From Hyphomicrobiales bacterium (GTDB lineage: Bacteria > Pseudomonadota > Alphaproteobacteria > Rhizobiales > Aestuariivirgaceae): a stretch of 11,888 nt of DNA. Under the pieces are notes generated by a model. The model had not been told where the DNA came from. It saw only the letters and a list, made by a program, of their open reading frames with translations, and ran no database searches. Where the stretch lies: contig JANYGE010000104.1 of NCBI GenBank assembly GCA_025362535.1, forward strand, positions 1-11,888, given 5' to 3'. Shown in pieces: positions 1 to 6,602 of this stretch (positions within the stretch are counted from its first letter, which is position 1; each line of letters starts with the position of its first letter). The position numbers and the translations under genes are program-made.

Positions 1-750
1 ACCATGGTGGTCACCACGCTACTGGCCATGTTTGTGGTAAAGAACCGTTGGAAATGGTCTTACCCACTCACCTTCGCCGTGTTGTTGCCTCTACTGGCGA
101 TTGACGCCACATTCTTGGGAGCCAACAGTTTGAAAATTGTAGATGGAGGTTGGGTGCCCCTCACCATTGGTGCCGCCCTGTTTGCCTGCATGTGGACTTG
201 GCGAATGGGCGTTCAACGCATCAAAGACTCGGTTAAGAAAACCAACTTGCCATTCACGTCATTGGTGGGCTCATTACAAAGATCATCCACCCACCGGGTC
301 AAAGGCATTGCCGTCTATTTCACATCGGACCGTGGCAACACACCTTCCGCGCTGCTCCACAGCATGAAGCACTTCAAGGTTCTCCATGAACAGAACTTGG
401 TGTTGAACATGCAAGTGGCTGATGTGCCTTATGTAAAATCGCAAGATCAATTAACAGCCACCAAACTTGCAGAGGGTTTCTGGAGCGTAAATGCAAGATT
501 TGGCTATCTGGATTCAACCGACATTCCACAAGCTCTAAGGCGAGCGAAAGTAGCCAACCTGAGTTTTGAAAATCTCGAAACGACTTATTTTTTATCGCGC
601 CGTTCATTGCAACGCGTGAATGCCAGCCCCCTGCCCGCTTGGCAGAGCTTGCTGTTTATTACACTTTCAAAAAATGCGGATGATGCCAGCAATTATTTTC
701 ACCTGCCCGCCGATCGCGTGGTGGAAATTGGCAGCCGTCAGGAACTCTAA
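1..750 (+). CDS. kup: Kup-family potassium uptake transporter, C-terminal part (5' truncated by window)
   Basis: Low-affinity K+ uptake (K+/H+ symport) in the inner membrane. The reading frame is open from base 1 to TAA at 748-750, so the N-terminal majority lies upstream; Kup proteins are usually about 620-650 residues and about 249 are seen here. Visible parts are the last hydrophobic segments (about residues 20-38 and 50-66), the family-typical stretch D-ATF-GAN--K-DGGWVPL at about 35-54, and then a soluble C-terminal domain. That domain contains GIAVYFTSDRGNTPSALLH and ends in a DRVVEIGSRQEL-type tail, as complete Kup proteins do. The 3' end is therefore intact. The gene converges on msrB with a 39-bp gap holding a hairpin. 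The family assignment is secure; the true start cannot be seen. Confidence 0.93.
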   Translation, partial: TMVVTTLLAMFVVKNRWKWSYPLTFAVLLPLLAIDATFLGANSLKIVDGGWVPLTIGAALFACMWTWRMGVQRIKDSVKKTNLPFTSLVGSLQRSSTHRVKGIAVYFTSDRGNTPSALLHSMKHFKVLHEQNLVLNMQVADVPYVKSQDQLTATKLAEGFWSVNARFGYLDSTDIPQALRRAKVANLSFENLETTYFLSRRSLQRVNASPLPAWQSLLFITLSKNADDASNYFHLPADRVVEIGSRQEL

Positions 751-757
751 AAATAAG

Positions 758-789
758 GGGCGAGGAATTTCACCTCCCGCCCGCGCATT
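758..789. terminator. Candidate bidirectional terminator between kup and msrB
   Basis: Hairpin GGGCG-AGG / CCT-CC-CGCCC (758-765 with 773-782, a two-base bulge, loop 766-772) in the convergent gap. The minus strand continues into TTATTTTTA; the plus strand continues into the weaker GCGCATTTTAA. The position between two convergent stop codons supports the role, while the bulge and short stem weaken it. Confidence 0.5.
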
Positions 790-1260
790 TTAAGCCGCCA
801 CGAATTTCAGTGCCACACCATTCATGCAATAGCGCAAGCCCGTGGGCTTTGGCCCATCATCGAACACATGGCCCAAATGCCCGCCACAGCGGCGGCAATG
901 CACTTCAGTGCGGGCTGTGAACAATGTGTTGTCTTCCTTTTGGCCAATGGCATTTGGCAAGTGATCAAAGAAACTCGGCCAGCCCGTACCGCTATCAAAC
1001 TTTGTTTCCGAAGCATAAATCGGTAAATCACAGCCCGCGCAATTGAATGTACCCTTGCGGTGTTCATCAAGCAGCTTTGAGGTGTTTGGGCGCTCCGTCA
1101 CCTCTTTGCGTAAAGTTGCAAATTGCTCTTTGGTTAAAATCTTTTGCCATTCTTCCGGAGTCTTAGTGACTTCAAATGTCTCCGCAAAGGCCATGCGGGC
1201 ACCAGCCGCCAAGCCTAAGAAGGAAAGTCCGGATAGTTTTAAAGCGATACGACGGTTCAT
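790..1260 (-). CDS. msrB: Peptide-methionine (R)-S-oxide reductase MsrB with Tat-like signal peptide
   Basis: Reduces methionine-R-sulfoxide in proteins. The 156-residue product carries the SelR fold: zinc cysteines C74/C77 (CAGC) and C122/C125 (CRRC), the FDSGTGWPSF motif at 88-97, GGHLGHVFDDGP at 126-137 and catalytic C145 in RYCMNG. The N-terminus has a twin-arginine start (MNRRIALK), a hydrophobic stretch to about residue 21 and an AFA/ETF cleavage-like site near 26, which suggests folded export to the periplasm. The usual resolving cysteine in SGCGWPSF is replaced by T92, and no cysteine remains outside the zinc set and C145. A strong GGAGG sits 6 bases before this ATG. The gene lies 80 bp downstream of the MFS gene on the same strand and may be co-transcribed. 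A weak own promoter is possible (TTGTTT at 1332-1327, 17 bases, CTATTT at 1309-1304, minus strand). Family call very sure; Tat export inferred. Confidence 0.95.
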   Translation of the reverse strand: MNRRIALKLSGLSFLGLAAGARMAFAETFEVTKTPEEWQKILTKEQFATLRKEVTERPNTSKLLDEHRKGTFNCAGCDLPIYASETKFDSGTGWPSFFDHLPNAIGQKEDNTLFTARTEVHCRRCGGHLGHVFDDGPKPTGLRYCMNGVALKFVAA

Positions 1261-1340
1261 GATAATCCTCCAAATCTTATGCTCTTCTTACGAGAAACTC
1301 TTGAAATAGAGCACTCACATCGCTTCAAACAATTGTGAAG

Positions 1341-2783
1341 TCAGGCCCTAGCGCGATGACCAGAAAGTGCGGCCCCAGCATTGCCCGGCAAGCCCATGAA
1401 TAAAATGATCGACGCCAGCCCACCAAGCGACACCAGAAAAAATGCCGCCGCAAAATCCACCGTTGCCAATTCGCTTGCACCACGCAGCCACTGCGAAACA
1501 TCAAGCACCGTGGCCGCCGCTGCCACACCCAAAGCCAGCGAGAGCTGCTGCATCACCGTGTAAAGCCCATTGGCCTTGCTCACCTGAGCAGTGGACACAT
1601 CAGCATAAGCAATCGAATTCAATGCTGTGAATTGTAGAGAACGGCAAACGCCACCGAACAACAAAATAATCATCATAATGATATAAGACATGGTGGGCGT
1701 GAACAGCCCCATTGCCGCCATAAAGACGCAACTCAAAATGCCATTGGCAATCAGCAAGCGCCGATAGCCAAAGCTCCGCAGAAGATAACCTGCACCGAAT
1801 TTCATCGTTAATGCACCCAGCGCAGCAGAGCAGGTGATGATTCCGGTTTGAAATGCAGTGAGACCAAAACCAAGCTGCAGCATCAATGGCAATAGAAATG
1901 GAACCGCACCAGCGGCAATCCGAAAAAATAATCCACCAGTGATGCTGATGCGCAGGGTGTCAATGCGCAATAATGACAGATCGAGAATGGGGTTAGTCAC
2001 CGTTTTAGCGTGGTGCAAATATAGCGCAATCATTACAACGCCCACAACAATCATGGCCAAAGCAAAACTCTCGGGCACCAACCCATGCCCAACCACTGTG
2101 CAGCCAAACACAGTAAGCGCCAAACCAAAACCCGAAAGCAAAAAACCTTTCGCATCAAGCGGCGGCACATCATCCTCGCGGGTGTTCGGCATAAATTGCG
2201 TGGCCAAAATCAATCCCAAGATTCCAATCGGCACATTCATCCAGAAAATCCAGCGCCAATGAAAATACGTGGTGATGAAGCCCCCAATCGGAGGCCCAAG
2301 CAGCGGGCCAATAAGTGCAGGCACCGTGAGCCAGGCCATAGCATTGACCAATTCCGATTTTGGGATAGCCCTGATCAAGATGATGCGCCCCACGGGCACC
2401 ATCATTGCACCGCCCACTCCTTGCAAGCCCCGAAGCGCCACCAGCCAAGCCAAATTCGGCGTAAAGCCACAGCCGAAGGATGCCAGCGTGAAAACCACAA
2501 TCGCCAAGCGAAACACCAATTTCGCGCCATATTTATCGGCCAACCAACCCGAGATCGGAAGGAACACTGTGAGGCTAAGAAGATAAGTGGTGAAGGCCAG
2601 CTTGAGCGAAACCGGATTGGTGCCCAAATCCGCTGCAATCGCCGGAAGCGACGTGGCAATCACCGTCCCATCCATATTTTCCATGAACAAGGCAGCAGCG
2701 ATAACCAAAGGCAAGATTCGGGTAGGCGACATGAATGGGGCAATAGCCGCCCTTTGACCATTTGCCAACAAAGCACTAGTCAT
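1341..2783 (-). CDS. MFS transporter, DHA2 (EmrB/QacA-like) drug:H+ antiporter family
   Basis: Inner-membrane proton-driven exporter of 480 residues, a length and hydrophobic pattern fitting about 14 membrane segments. Family motifs seen: MDGTVIATSLPAIAADLG (37-54, motif D1-like), GWLADKYGAK (79-88, motif A), RGLQGVGGAMM (118-128, motif B), GPLLGPPIGG (159-168, motif C of antiporters) and WRWIFWMNVPIG (176-187), typical of DHA2 members. R118 and the conserved D38 are present. The start is uncertain: the ATG at 2783 has no clear Shine-Dalgarno, and the in-frame ATG at 2732 (residue 18) has a weak purine stretch upstream and would begin directly before the first membrane segment. No periplasmic adaptor gene (EmrA-like) or TetR/MarR regulator is next to it, so it may work alone. 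It is divergent from a flavin monooxygenase, so that product could be its cargo; this is inference. Substrate unknown. Confidence 0.9.
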   Translation of the reverse strand: MTSALLANGQRAAIAPFMSPTRILPLVIAAALFMENMDGTVIATSLPAIAADLGTNPVSLKLAFTTYLLSLTVFLPISGWLADKYGAKLVFRLAIVVFTLASFGCGFTPNLAWLVALRGLQGVGGAMMVPVGRIILIRAIPKSELVNAMAWLTVPALIGPLLGPPIGGFITTYFHWRWIFWMNVPIGILGLILATQFMPNTREDDVPPLDAKGFLLSGFGLALTVFGCTVVGHGLVPESFALAMIVVGVVMIALYLHHAKTVTNPILDLSLLRIDTLRISITGGLFFRIAAGAVPFLLPLMLQLGFGLTAFQTGIITCSAALGALTMKFGAGYLLRSFGYRRLLIANGILSCVFMAAMGLFTPTMSYIIMMIILLFGGVCRSLQFTALNSIAYADVSTAQVSKANGLYTVMQQLSLALGVAAAATVLDVSQWLRGASELATVDFAAAFFLVSLGGLASIILFMGLPGNAGAALSGHRARA

Positions 2784-2855
2784 AGGTGCTATGTTGAGGG
2801 AGCGCGCAAAGATGTCGATTAACGCGCATTGCGTAATATTTCTGAGGTTTAATCA
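2784..2855. promoter_or_regulatory. Divergent intergenic region between MFS exporter and FAD monooxygenase
   Basis: A 72-bp gap must hold the 5' signals of both divergent genes. TGAGG at 2843-2847 is a good ribosome site for the monooxygenase, 8 bases before its ATG. A TAATAT at 2834-2839 looks like a -10 box but would start transcription at the ribosome site and has no matching -35. No convincing promoter was found on the minus strand. Short opposed arms (ACGC/GCGT around 2822-2834) could bind a regulator, but they are too short to assert. Confidence 0.35.
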
Positions 2856-3959
2856 ATGATAAAGCCGCTTGAAAACAGACAGGTATTCATTGCCGGCGGC
2901 GGGCCTGTTGGTCTTACCGCCGCAATTGAACTCAAGCGCCGTGGTTTTGACCTTCGCATCATTGATCCCGATTCTGGCCCCTCAGCTGAATCGCGCGCAC
3001 TGGCGGTTAATGCCCGGACCTTAGATCTTATGGAGCCTTCAGGTGTCACCGAAATGCTGCTTGCCGCAGGTAACCGCGTGCGCCATCTGGTAATCCGGCG
3101 CGACACAAAAATCCTGGCACGGATTGATCTCTCTAAAATCCCCCACCGTTTCAATTTCCTTTTGATTTTGGCCCAATCTAAAACCGAAGAAATCTTAATT
3201 CAGAGATTGAATGAAATGGGGGTAAAGCTCGAAACTGGCATCGTACTCGAAACCTTTACCACCAATGGCACTATTGGATGCCGCCTCAGCAACAAATCGG
3301 TTGTCAAAACTGATATCCTGATTGGGGCCGATGGTTCTCATTCCACAGTGCGCAAGGCCTTGGGTTTGGAATTTGAAGGCGAAACTGACGAACAGGTTTT
3401 TGGCCTAGCAGATGTAGAGCTCGATGATTGGCCTTTTCCAACCAACACGGCAGTGCTCACCATATTGGACACTCACCTCGCCCCCTATCTGCCGATGCGC
3501 GAAGGCTTCGGTCGCTTCATCAGCACACGTGGCGATTGCCTCAACAATTTGCCCCGCGATGCGAAGGTGAAAAAAGTTGTGTGGGAAACCGATTTCAAAT
3601 TGAGCTATCGGCAAGTACAGAACTATCAAAATGGCAACGTATTTTTAGCGGGCGATGCGGCCCATATCCACTCTCCTGTTGGCGGTCGCGGCATGAATCT
3701 CGGCATGGAGGATGCTTGCTGGTTGGCATGGCTATTAGAACAAGGCCGCGAGCGAGAATATACCACCCTGCGCCACCCTATTGGCAAAGACGTTCTGAAA
3801 TTCACTCATGCCTTCACGCGCTTTGCAAAGTCACGCGGCATCCTACAGGATTTAATCTTCGAATTTGGCTTGCCCATTCTCACCAAATTGCCCGCCGTGC
3901 AACGCAGCGCTTTTAACATGCTCACCGCCCTGAACACACCAGCTCCACCTTGGCTTTGA
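2856..3959 (+). CDS. FAD-dependent monooxygenase, group A (PheA/TfdB/UbiH-like)
   Basis: Predicted NAD(P)H- and O2-dependent flavin hydroxylase acting on a small, probably aromatic or polyketide-like substrate in the cytosol. The 367-residue protein shows the three group A fingerprints in order: dinucleotide-binding GGGPVG at 14-19 followed by the acidic FDLRIIDPD strand, the DG motif GADGSHSTVRKALG at 157-170, and the GD motif NVFLAGDAAHIHSPVGGRGMN at about 261-281 that contacts the FAD ribityl chain. The length corresponds to the catalytic unit only; the C-terminal thioredoxin-like domain of phenol hydroxylases is absent. The start is supported by TGAGG 8 bases upstream. The nearest neighbour is the divergent DHA2 exporter. 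The ABC transporter behind it has its own promoter overlapping this gene's stop, so co-transcription is not required. A UbiH-type role is unlikely given the lack of ubiquinone genes nearby. Substrate not recognisable. Confidence 0.9.
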   Translation: MIKPLENRQVFIAGGGPVGLTAAIELKRRGFDLRIIDPDSGPSAESRALAVNARTLDLMEPSGVTEMLLAAGNRVRHLVIRRDTKILARIDLSKIPHRFNFLLILAQSKTEEILIQRLNEMGVKLETGIVLETFTTNGTIGCRLSNKSVVKTDILIGADGSHSTVRKALGLEFEGETDEQVFGLADVELDDWPFPTNTAVLTILDTHLAPYLPMREGFGRFISTRGDCLNNLPRDAKVKKVVWETDFKLSYRQVQNYQNGNVFLAGDAAHIHSPVGGRGMNLGMEDACWLAWLLEQGREREYTTLRHPIGKDVLKFTHAFTRFAKSRGILQDLIFEFGLPILTKLPAVQRSAFNMLTALNTPAPPWL

Positions 3960-3984
3960 CGTTTGATCTCCAACCCACTATACT
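3956..3984 (+). promoter_or_regulatory. Sigma-70-type promoter for the ABC transporter gene
   Basis: TTGACG (3956-3961), a 17-base spacer and TATACT (3979-3984): five of six matches to the -35 consensus and five of six to the -10. The -35 box contains the TGA stop codon of the monooxygenase. The predicted start near 3991 gives a leader of about 76 bases before the ABC transporter ATG. Confidence 0.68.
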
Positions 3985-4027
3985 GAAGGGCTATCCTGCT
4001 TCATGTGGGATGGTGCCGAATCTTGCG

Positions 4028-4059
4028 CCGGTTGAATGCGCTACTGCCCGAAACCGGAG
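4028..4059 (+). promoter_or_regulatory. Leader hairpin overlapping the ABC transporter ribosome site
   Basis: Arms CCGGTT (4028-4033) and AACCGG (4052-4057) form a 6-bp stem with an 18-base loop. The right arm includes the first two bases of the GGAG ribosome site at 4056-4059. A ten-codon frame starting at ATG 4003 ends with TGA at 4033-4035, inside the edge of the left arm. This geometry would suit translational control, but the stem is short and the small frame has almost no transcribed ribosome site. Confidence 0.3.
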
Positions 4060-4066
4060 CACTTTT

Positions 4067-5947
4067 ATGAATTTGTTTTTCAATTGGCTTGAACGCCGCG
4101 TCGATTCATTTCCTGAAATCACGCCACAAATGCCCGCTAAAACCACGTGGGGATTCATCCGCTTTTATGCCAAGCCATTCTATCCGTTGCTCATTGTGGG
4201 CTTTCTGCTCTCGGTGGTAATCGCCGTCATAGAGGTGCGGGTATTTTCGTTCCTCGGCACGATTGTCGACACCTTGAGTTCAGCCAAGCCTGAAACCTTC
4301 TGGCCGGAAAATAAATTCAAGCTATTACTTTTCGGTGCACTCTCGCTACTTGTGTTGCCATCACTCAGCTTCGTGGCCGACTCGATTGAAAACCAAGGCC
4401 TGCGCGGAAATTTCGCCATGCGCATCCGCTGGCTGGCGCACCGTTATATGCTGCGCCAATCGATGGAATTCTTCCACAATGAATTTGCTGGTCGCGTCTC
4501 TACCAAGGTGATGCAAGCCGCATTGGGTGTGCGCGATGTGGTGATGAAACTCACACAAGTGATTTCCTGGGTCGCGGTATTTTTCCTCAGCGCACTGGCC
4601 ACCTTCGCGGCGAATGATTGGCGGCTCACTCTGCCGCTCATCGGTTGGCTGGTCGGTTATGCCTTCACCATGCGCTATTTCGTACCCAAGCTCGGTGTGC
4701 TGTCGCAAAAGCAAGCGGACATGCGCTCGTTGGTAACGGGCCGCATTGTCGATACTTATACCAATATGCCAACCGTGAAGCTCTTTGCCCACACGGCGCG
4801 CGAAGATGGCTATGCGAAAGAAGGCTTCGTGTGGATGCTGCAAAGCGTTTATGATTCCATGCGGGTTTCCACCAAAATGAATTTCGCGTTGAATGCCCTC
4901 AATGGCGCGGTGCTGACGGCCACTGCCACTGTGGCCATTTGGCTGTGGTCGAAAGGTGCAATCACTGTCGGCGCCATCGCGTTCTCGGTTGGCCTCGTTT
5001 ACCGCATGCAAGGCATGGCGCATTGGATGCTGTGGGAAATTGCTGGCCTGTTCGAAGATTTCGGCGTGGTGCGTGATGGTGTTGAAATGATCGCGCGTGA
5101 ACATTCCGTGGTCGATCATGCAGGTGCAAAACCTTTGCGCGTTCCCCACGGGAAAATCACCTTCACAGATTTACATTTCAACTATGGCCAAGCCACAGGC
5201 GAGCGCGGTCATGATGTGATTGACAAGTTTGATCTGGTGATCGAACCTGGCGAAAAAGTGGGCCTCGTTGGCAGGTCAGGCGCAGGTAAATCCACCATCG
5301 CCAACTTGCTGTTGCGCTTTTATGATGTGGGCTCTGGCTCCATTGTAATCGACAACCAGAACATCGCAGATATAACACAGGAATCTCTACGTGGCTCCAT
5401 CGGCGTGGTGACGCAAGACACATCATTATTGCATCGCTCTGTAACGGATAATATCCGTTATGGCATGCCAGATGCCAGCTTCGATGACATAAAATCCGCT
5501 GCCAGCAAAGCCCATGCCGAAGAATTCATCGCCAATTTGGTCGACCCCAATGGACGCCAAGCTTACGAGGCCCATGTGGGCGAACGCGGCGTAAAACTAA
5601 GCGGTGGCCAACGCCAACGCATTGCGATTGCCAGAGTGCTGTTGAAAAACGCACCCATCCTTATTCTGGATGAAGCCACATCAGCGCTGGACTCGGAGGT
5701 GGAAGCCGCCATCCAGGAAAATCTCTACACGCTGATGGAAGGTAAAACCGTCATCGCCGTAGCGCATCGGTTATCCACCATCGCCGCCATGGATCGATTG
5801 GTGGTGATGGACAAAGGCCGCGTCGTCGAGGTGGGCAGCCATAAGCAGCTGCTAGCAAAGAAGGGTGGGCTCTATGCCAGCCTATGGAAGCGCCAGTCAG
5901 GTGGCTTCTTGGTGCCGGAGGATATTAAGACTGAGGCGGCGGAGTGA
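4067..5947 (+). CDS. ABC exporter half-transporter, fused membrane and ATPase domains
   Basis: Inner-membrane ATP-driven exporter of 626 residues, the usual size of MsbA/bacterial multidrug half-transporters that act as homodimers. A type IV exporter membrane domain carries six hydrophobic segments near 40-56, 85-103, 164-183, 186-205, 273-293 and 298-316. The ATPase domain has Walker A GRSGAGKST (402-410), Q-loop Q450, signature LSGGQ (511-515), Walker B ILILDE (531-536, catalytic E536), D-loop SALD and switch histidine H567. All are intact, so it should be active. The ATG at 4067 was chosen because GGAG lies 7 bases upstream and a strong promoter lies at 3956-3984. The same frame stays open back to a TTG at 3950, but that part overlaps the upstream gene and the promoter and has no domain character. 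The 3' end overlaps the convergent RraA-like gene by 23 bp. Cargo (lipid, drug or peptide) is not recognisable. Confidence 0.93.
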   Translation: MNLFFNWLERRVDSFPEITPQMPAKTTWGFIRFYAKPFYPLLIVGFLLSVVIAVIEVRVFSFLGTIVDTLSSAKPETFWPENKFKLLLFGALSLLVLPSLSFVADSIENQGLRGNFAMRIRWLAHRYMLRQSMEFFHNEFAGRVSTKVMQAALGVRDVVMKLTQVISWVAVFFLSALATFAANDWRLTLPLIGWLVGYAFTMRYFVPKLGVLSQKQADMRSLVTGRIVDTYTNMPTVKLFAHTAREDGYAKEGFVWMLQSVYDSMRVSTKMNFALNALNGAVLTATATVAIWLWSKGAITVGAIAFSVGLVYRMQGMAHWMLWEIAGLFEDFGVVRDGVEMIAREHSVVDHAGAKPLRVPHGKITFTDLHFNYGQATGERGHDVIDKFDLVIEPGEKVGLVGRSGAGKSTIANLLLRFYDVGSGSIVIDNQNIADITQESLRGSIGVVTQDTSLLHRSVTDNIRYGMPDASFDDIKSAASKAHAEEFIANLVDPNGRQAYEAHVGERGVKLSGGQRQRIAIARVLLKNAPILILDEATSALDSEVEAAIQENLYTLMEGKTVIAVAHRLSTIAAMDRLVVMDKGRVVEVGSHKQLLAKKGGLYASLWKRQSGGFLVPEDIKTEAAE

Positions 5948-6602
5948 CATCCAGCCCAAAAGTCTCAGCAATCGTCTTGCCACTAACCAGCTTCTTGATC
6001 CACTCTGCTTCCAATGCCAGTTTCGCCTCGGCTGCATCAATGTAAGCCTGCGCAGCGCTTGGCGTGAGGGCCCCTAAGCCATCATCATCGCCAATCACAA
6101 TGTCGCCGGGATGAATGACCAAGCCACCAATCGTAACTGGCGCATTGACCTCGCCTAGACTCACGGCTGTAGGCCCCAGTGGGGTGATGGAGCGGCTGTA
6201 AACCGAAAGCTCTTTCCAACTGGCAAGTTCCGCCACATCGCGGATAGCCCCATCACAGACGATTCCTGCAGCCCCCATGCGCCGTAAATGCCCGCCCAGA
6301 ATGCCACCGATCATTGCATGTTGGTGATTGCCCTGTGCGGCGATAACCAGCACATCGCCAGCCTTCATCACATCTAAAGCGCGCAGCACAGCACCGAAAT
6401 CGGGCGGTGCACAAAGAGCCGTCACCGCGCGACCAAACAGGCGCGGCTGTTGCGCAGCCGGGCAAAGCGGGCGGATGGCGGGATCAATCTGGCAGGCGCC
6501 TTTGCTTACATCAACAAGCACGGCCACCGGCACAGCGCGCCAGCGCTCAATAAGTTCTGCTGAAATAGGTGGAACAGAAACTGGATGAAGTTTAACACTC
6601 AT
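5925..6602 (-). CDS. RraA-family protein, HMG/CHA aldolase-like
   Basis: Probably a class II (metal-dependent) pyruvate aldolase/oxaloacetate decarboxylase of the 4-hydroxy-4-methyl-2-oxoglutarate type, cytosolic. The 225-residue length matches aldolase-type members; the RNase E inhibitor RraA is about 160. Family features are GGILGGHLRRMGAAGIVCDG (99-118) and DGAIRD (117-122), where R121 and D122 correspond to the catalytic arginine and metal-binding aspartate of characterised aldolases. GDIVIGDDDGLGAL follows at 167-179, and the protein ends in the C-terminal helix pattern K-LVSGKTIAETFGLD that the RNase-E-binding type lacks. The ATG overlaps the aminotransferase TGA (ATGA), implying translational coupling. 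The tail overlaps the ABC transporter by 23 bp, leaving no room for a dedicated terminator. Substrate inferred only from family; an RraA-like regulatory role is the alternative but less likely. Confidence 0.87.
   Translation of the reverse strand: MSVKLHPVSVPPISAELIERWRAVPVAVLVDVSKGACQIDPAIRPLCPAAQQPRLFGRAVTALCAPPDFGAVLRALDVMKAGDVLVIAAQGNHQHAMIGGILGGHLRRMGAAGIVCDGAIRDVAELASWKELSVYSRSITPLGPTAVSLGEVNAPVTIGGLVIHPGDIVIGDDDGLGALTPSAAQAYIDAAEAKLALEAEWIKKLVSGKTIAETFGLDVTPPPQS

Noticed and set aside
2085..2822. 245-codon open frame on the plus strand opposite the MFS gene
   Set aside because: It is rich in charged and polar residues with no domain, and lies fully antisense to a clear DHA2 transporter; a shadow of membrane-protein codons.
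2834..2839. TAATAT as a -10 box for the monooxygenase
   Set aside because: No -35 at proper spacing, and the start point would fall on the ribosome site, leaving no usable leader.
3428..3916. 162-codon plus-strand frame inside the monooxygenase
   Set aside because: Out of frame with a well-supported FAD monooxygenase whose GD motif lies in the same DNA; no ribosome site or domain.
3950..4066. N-terminal extension of the ABC transporter from a TTG codon
   Set aside because: It overlaps the previous gene, the promoter and the leader hairpin; the ATG at 4067 has a well-placed GGAG.
4361..5149. 262-codon open frame on the minus strand opposite the ABC membrane domain
   Set aside because: Histidine- and arginine-rich composition without recognisable motif; antisense shadow of an intact ABC exporter.
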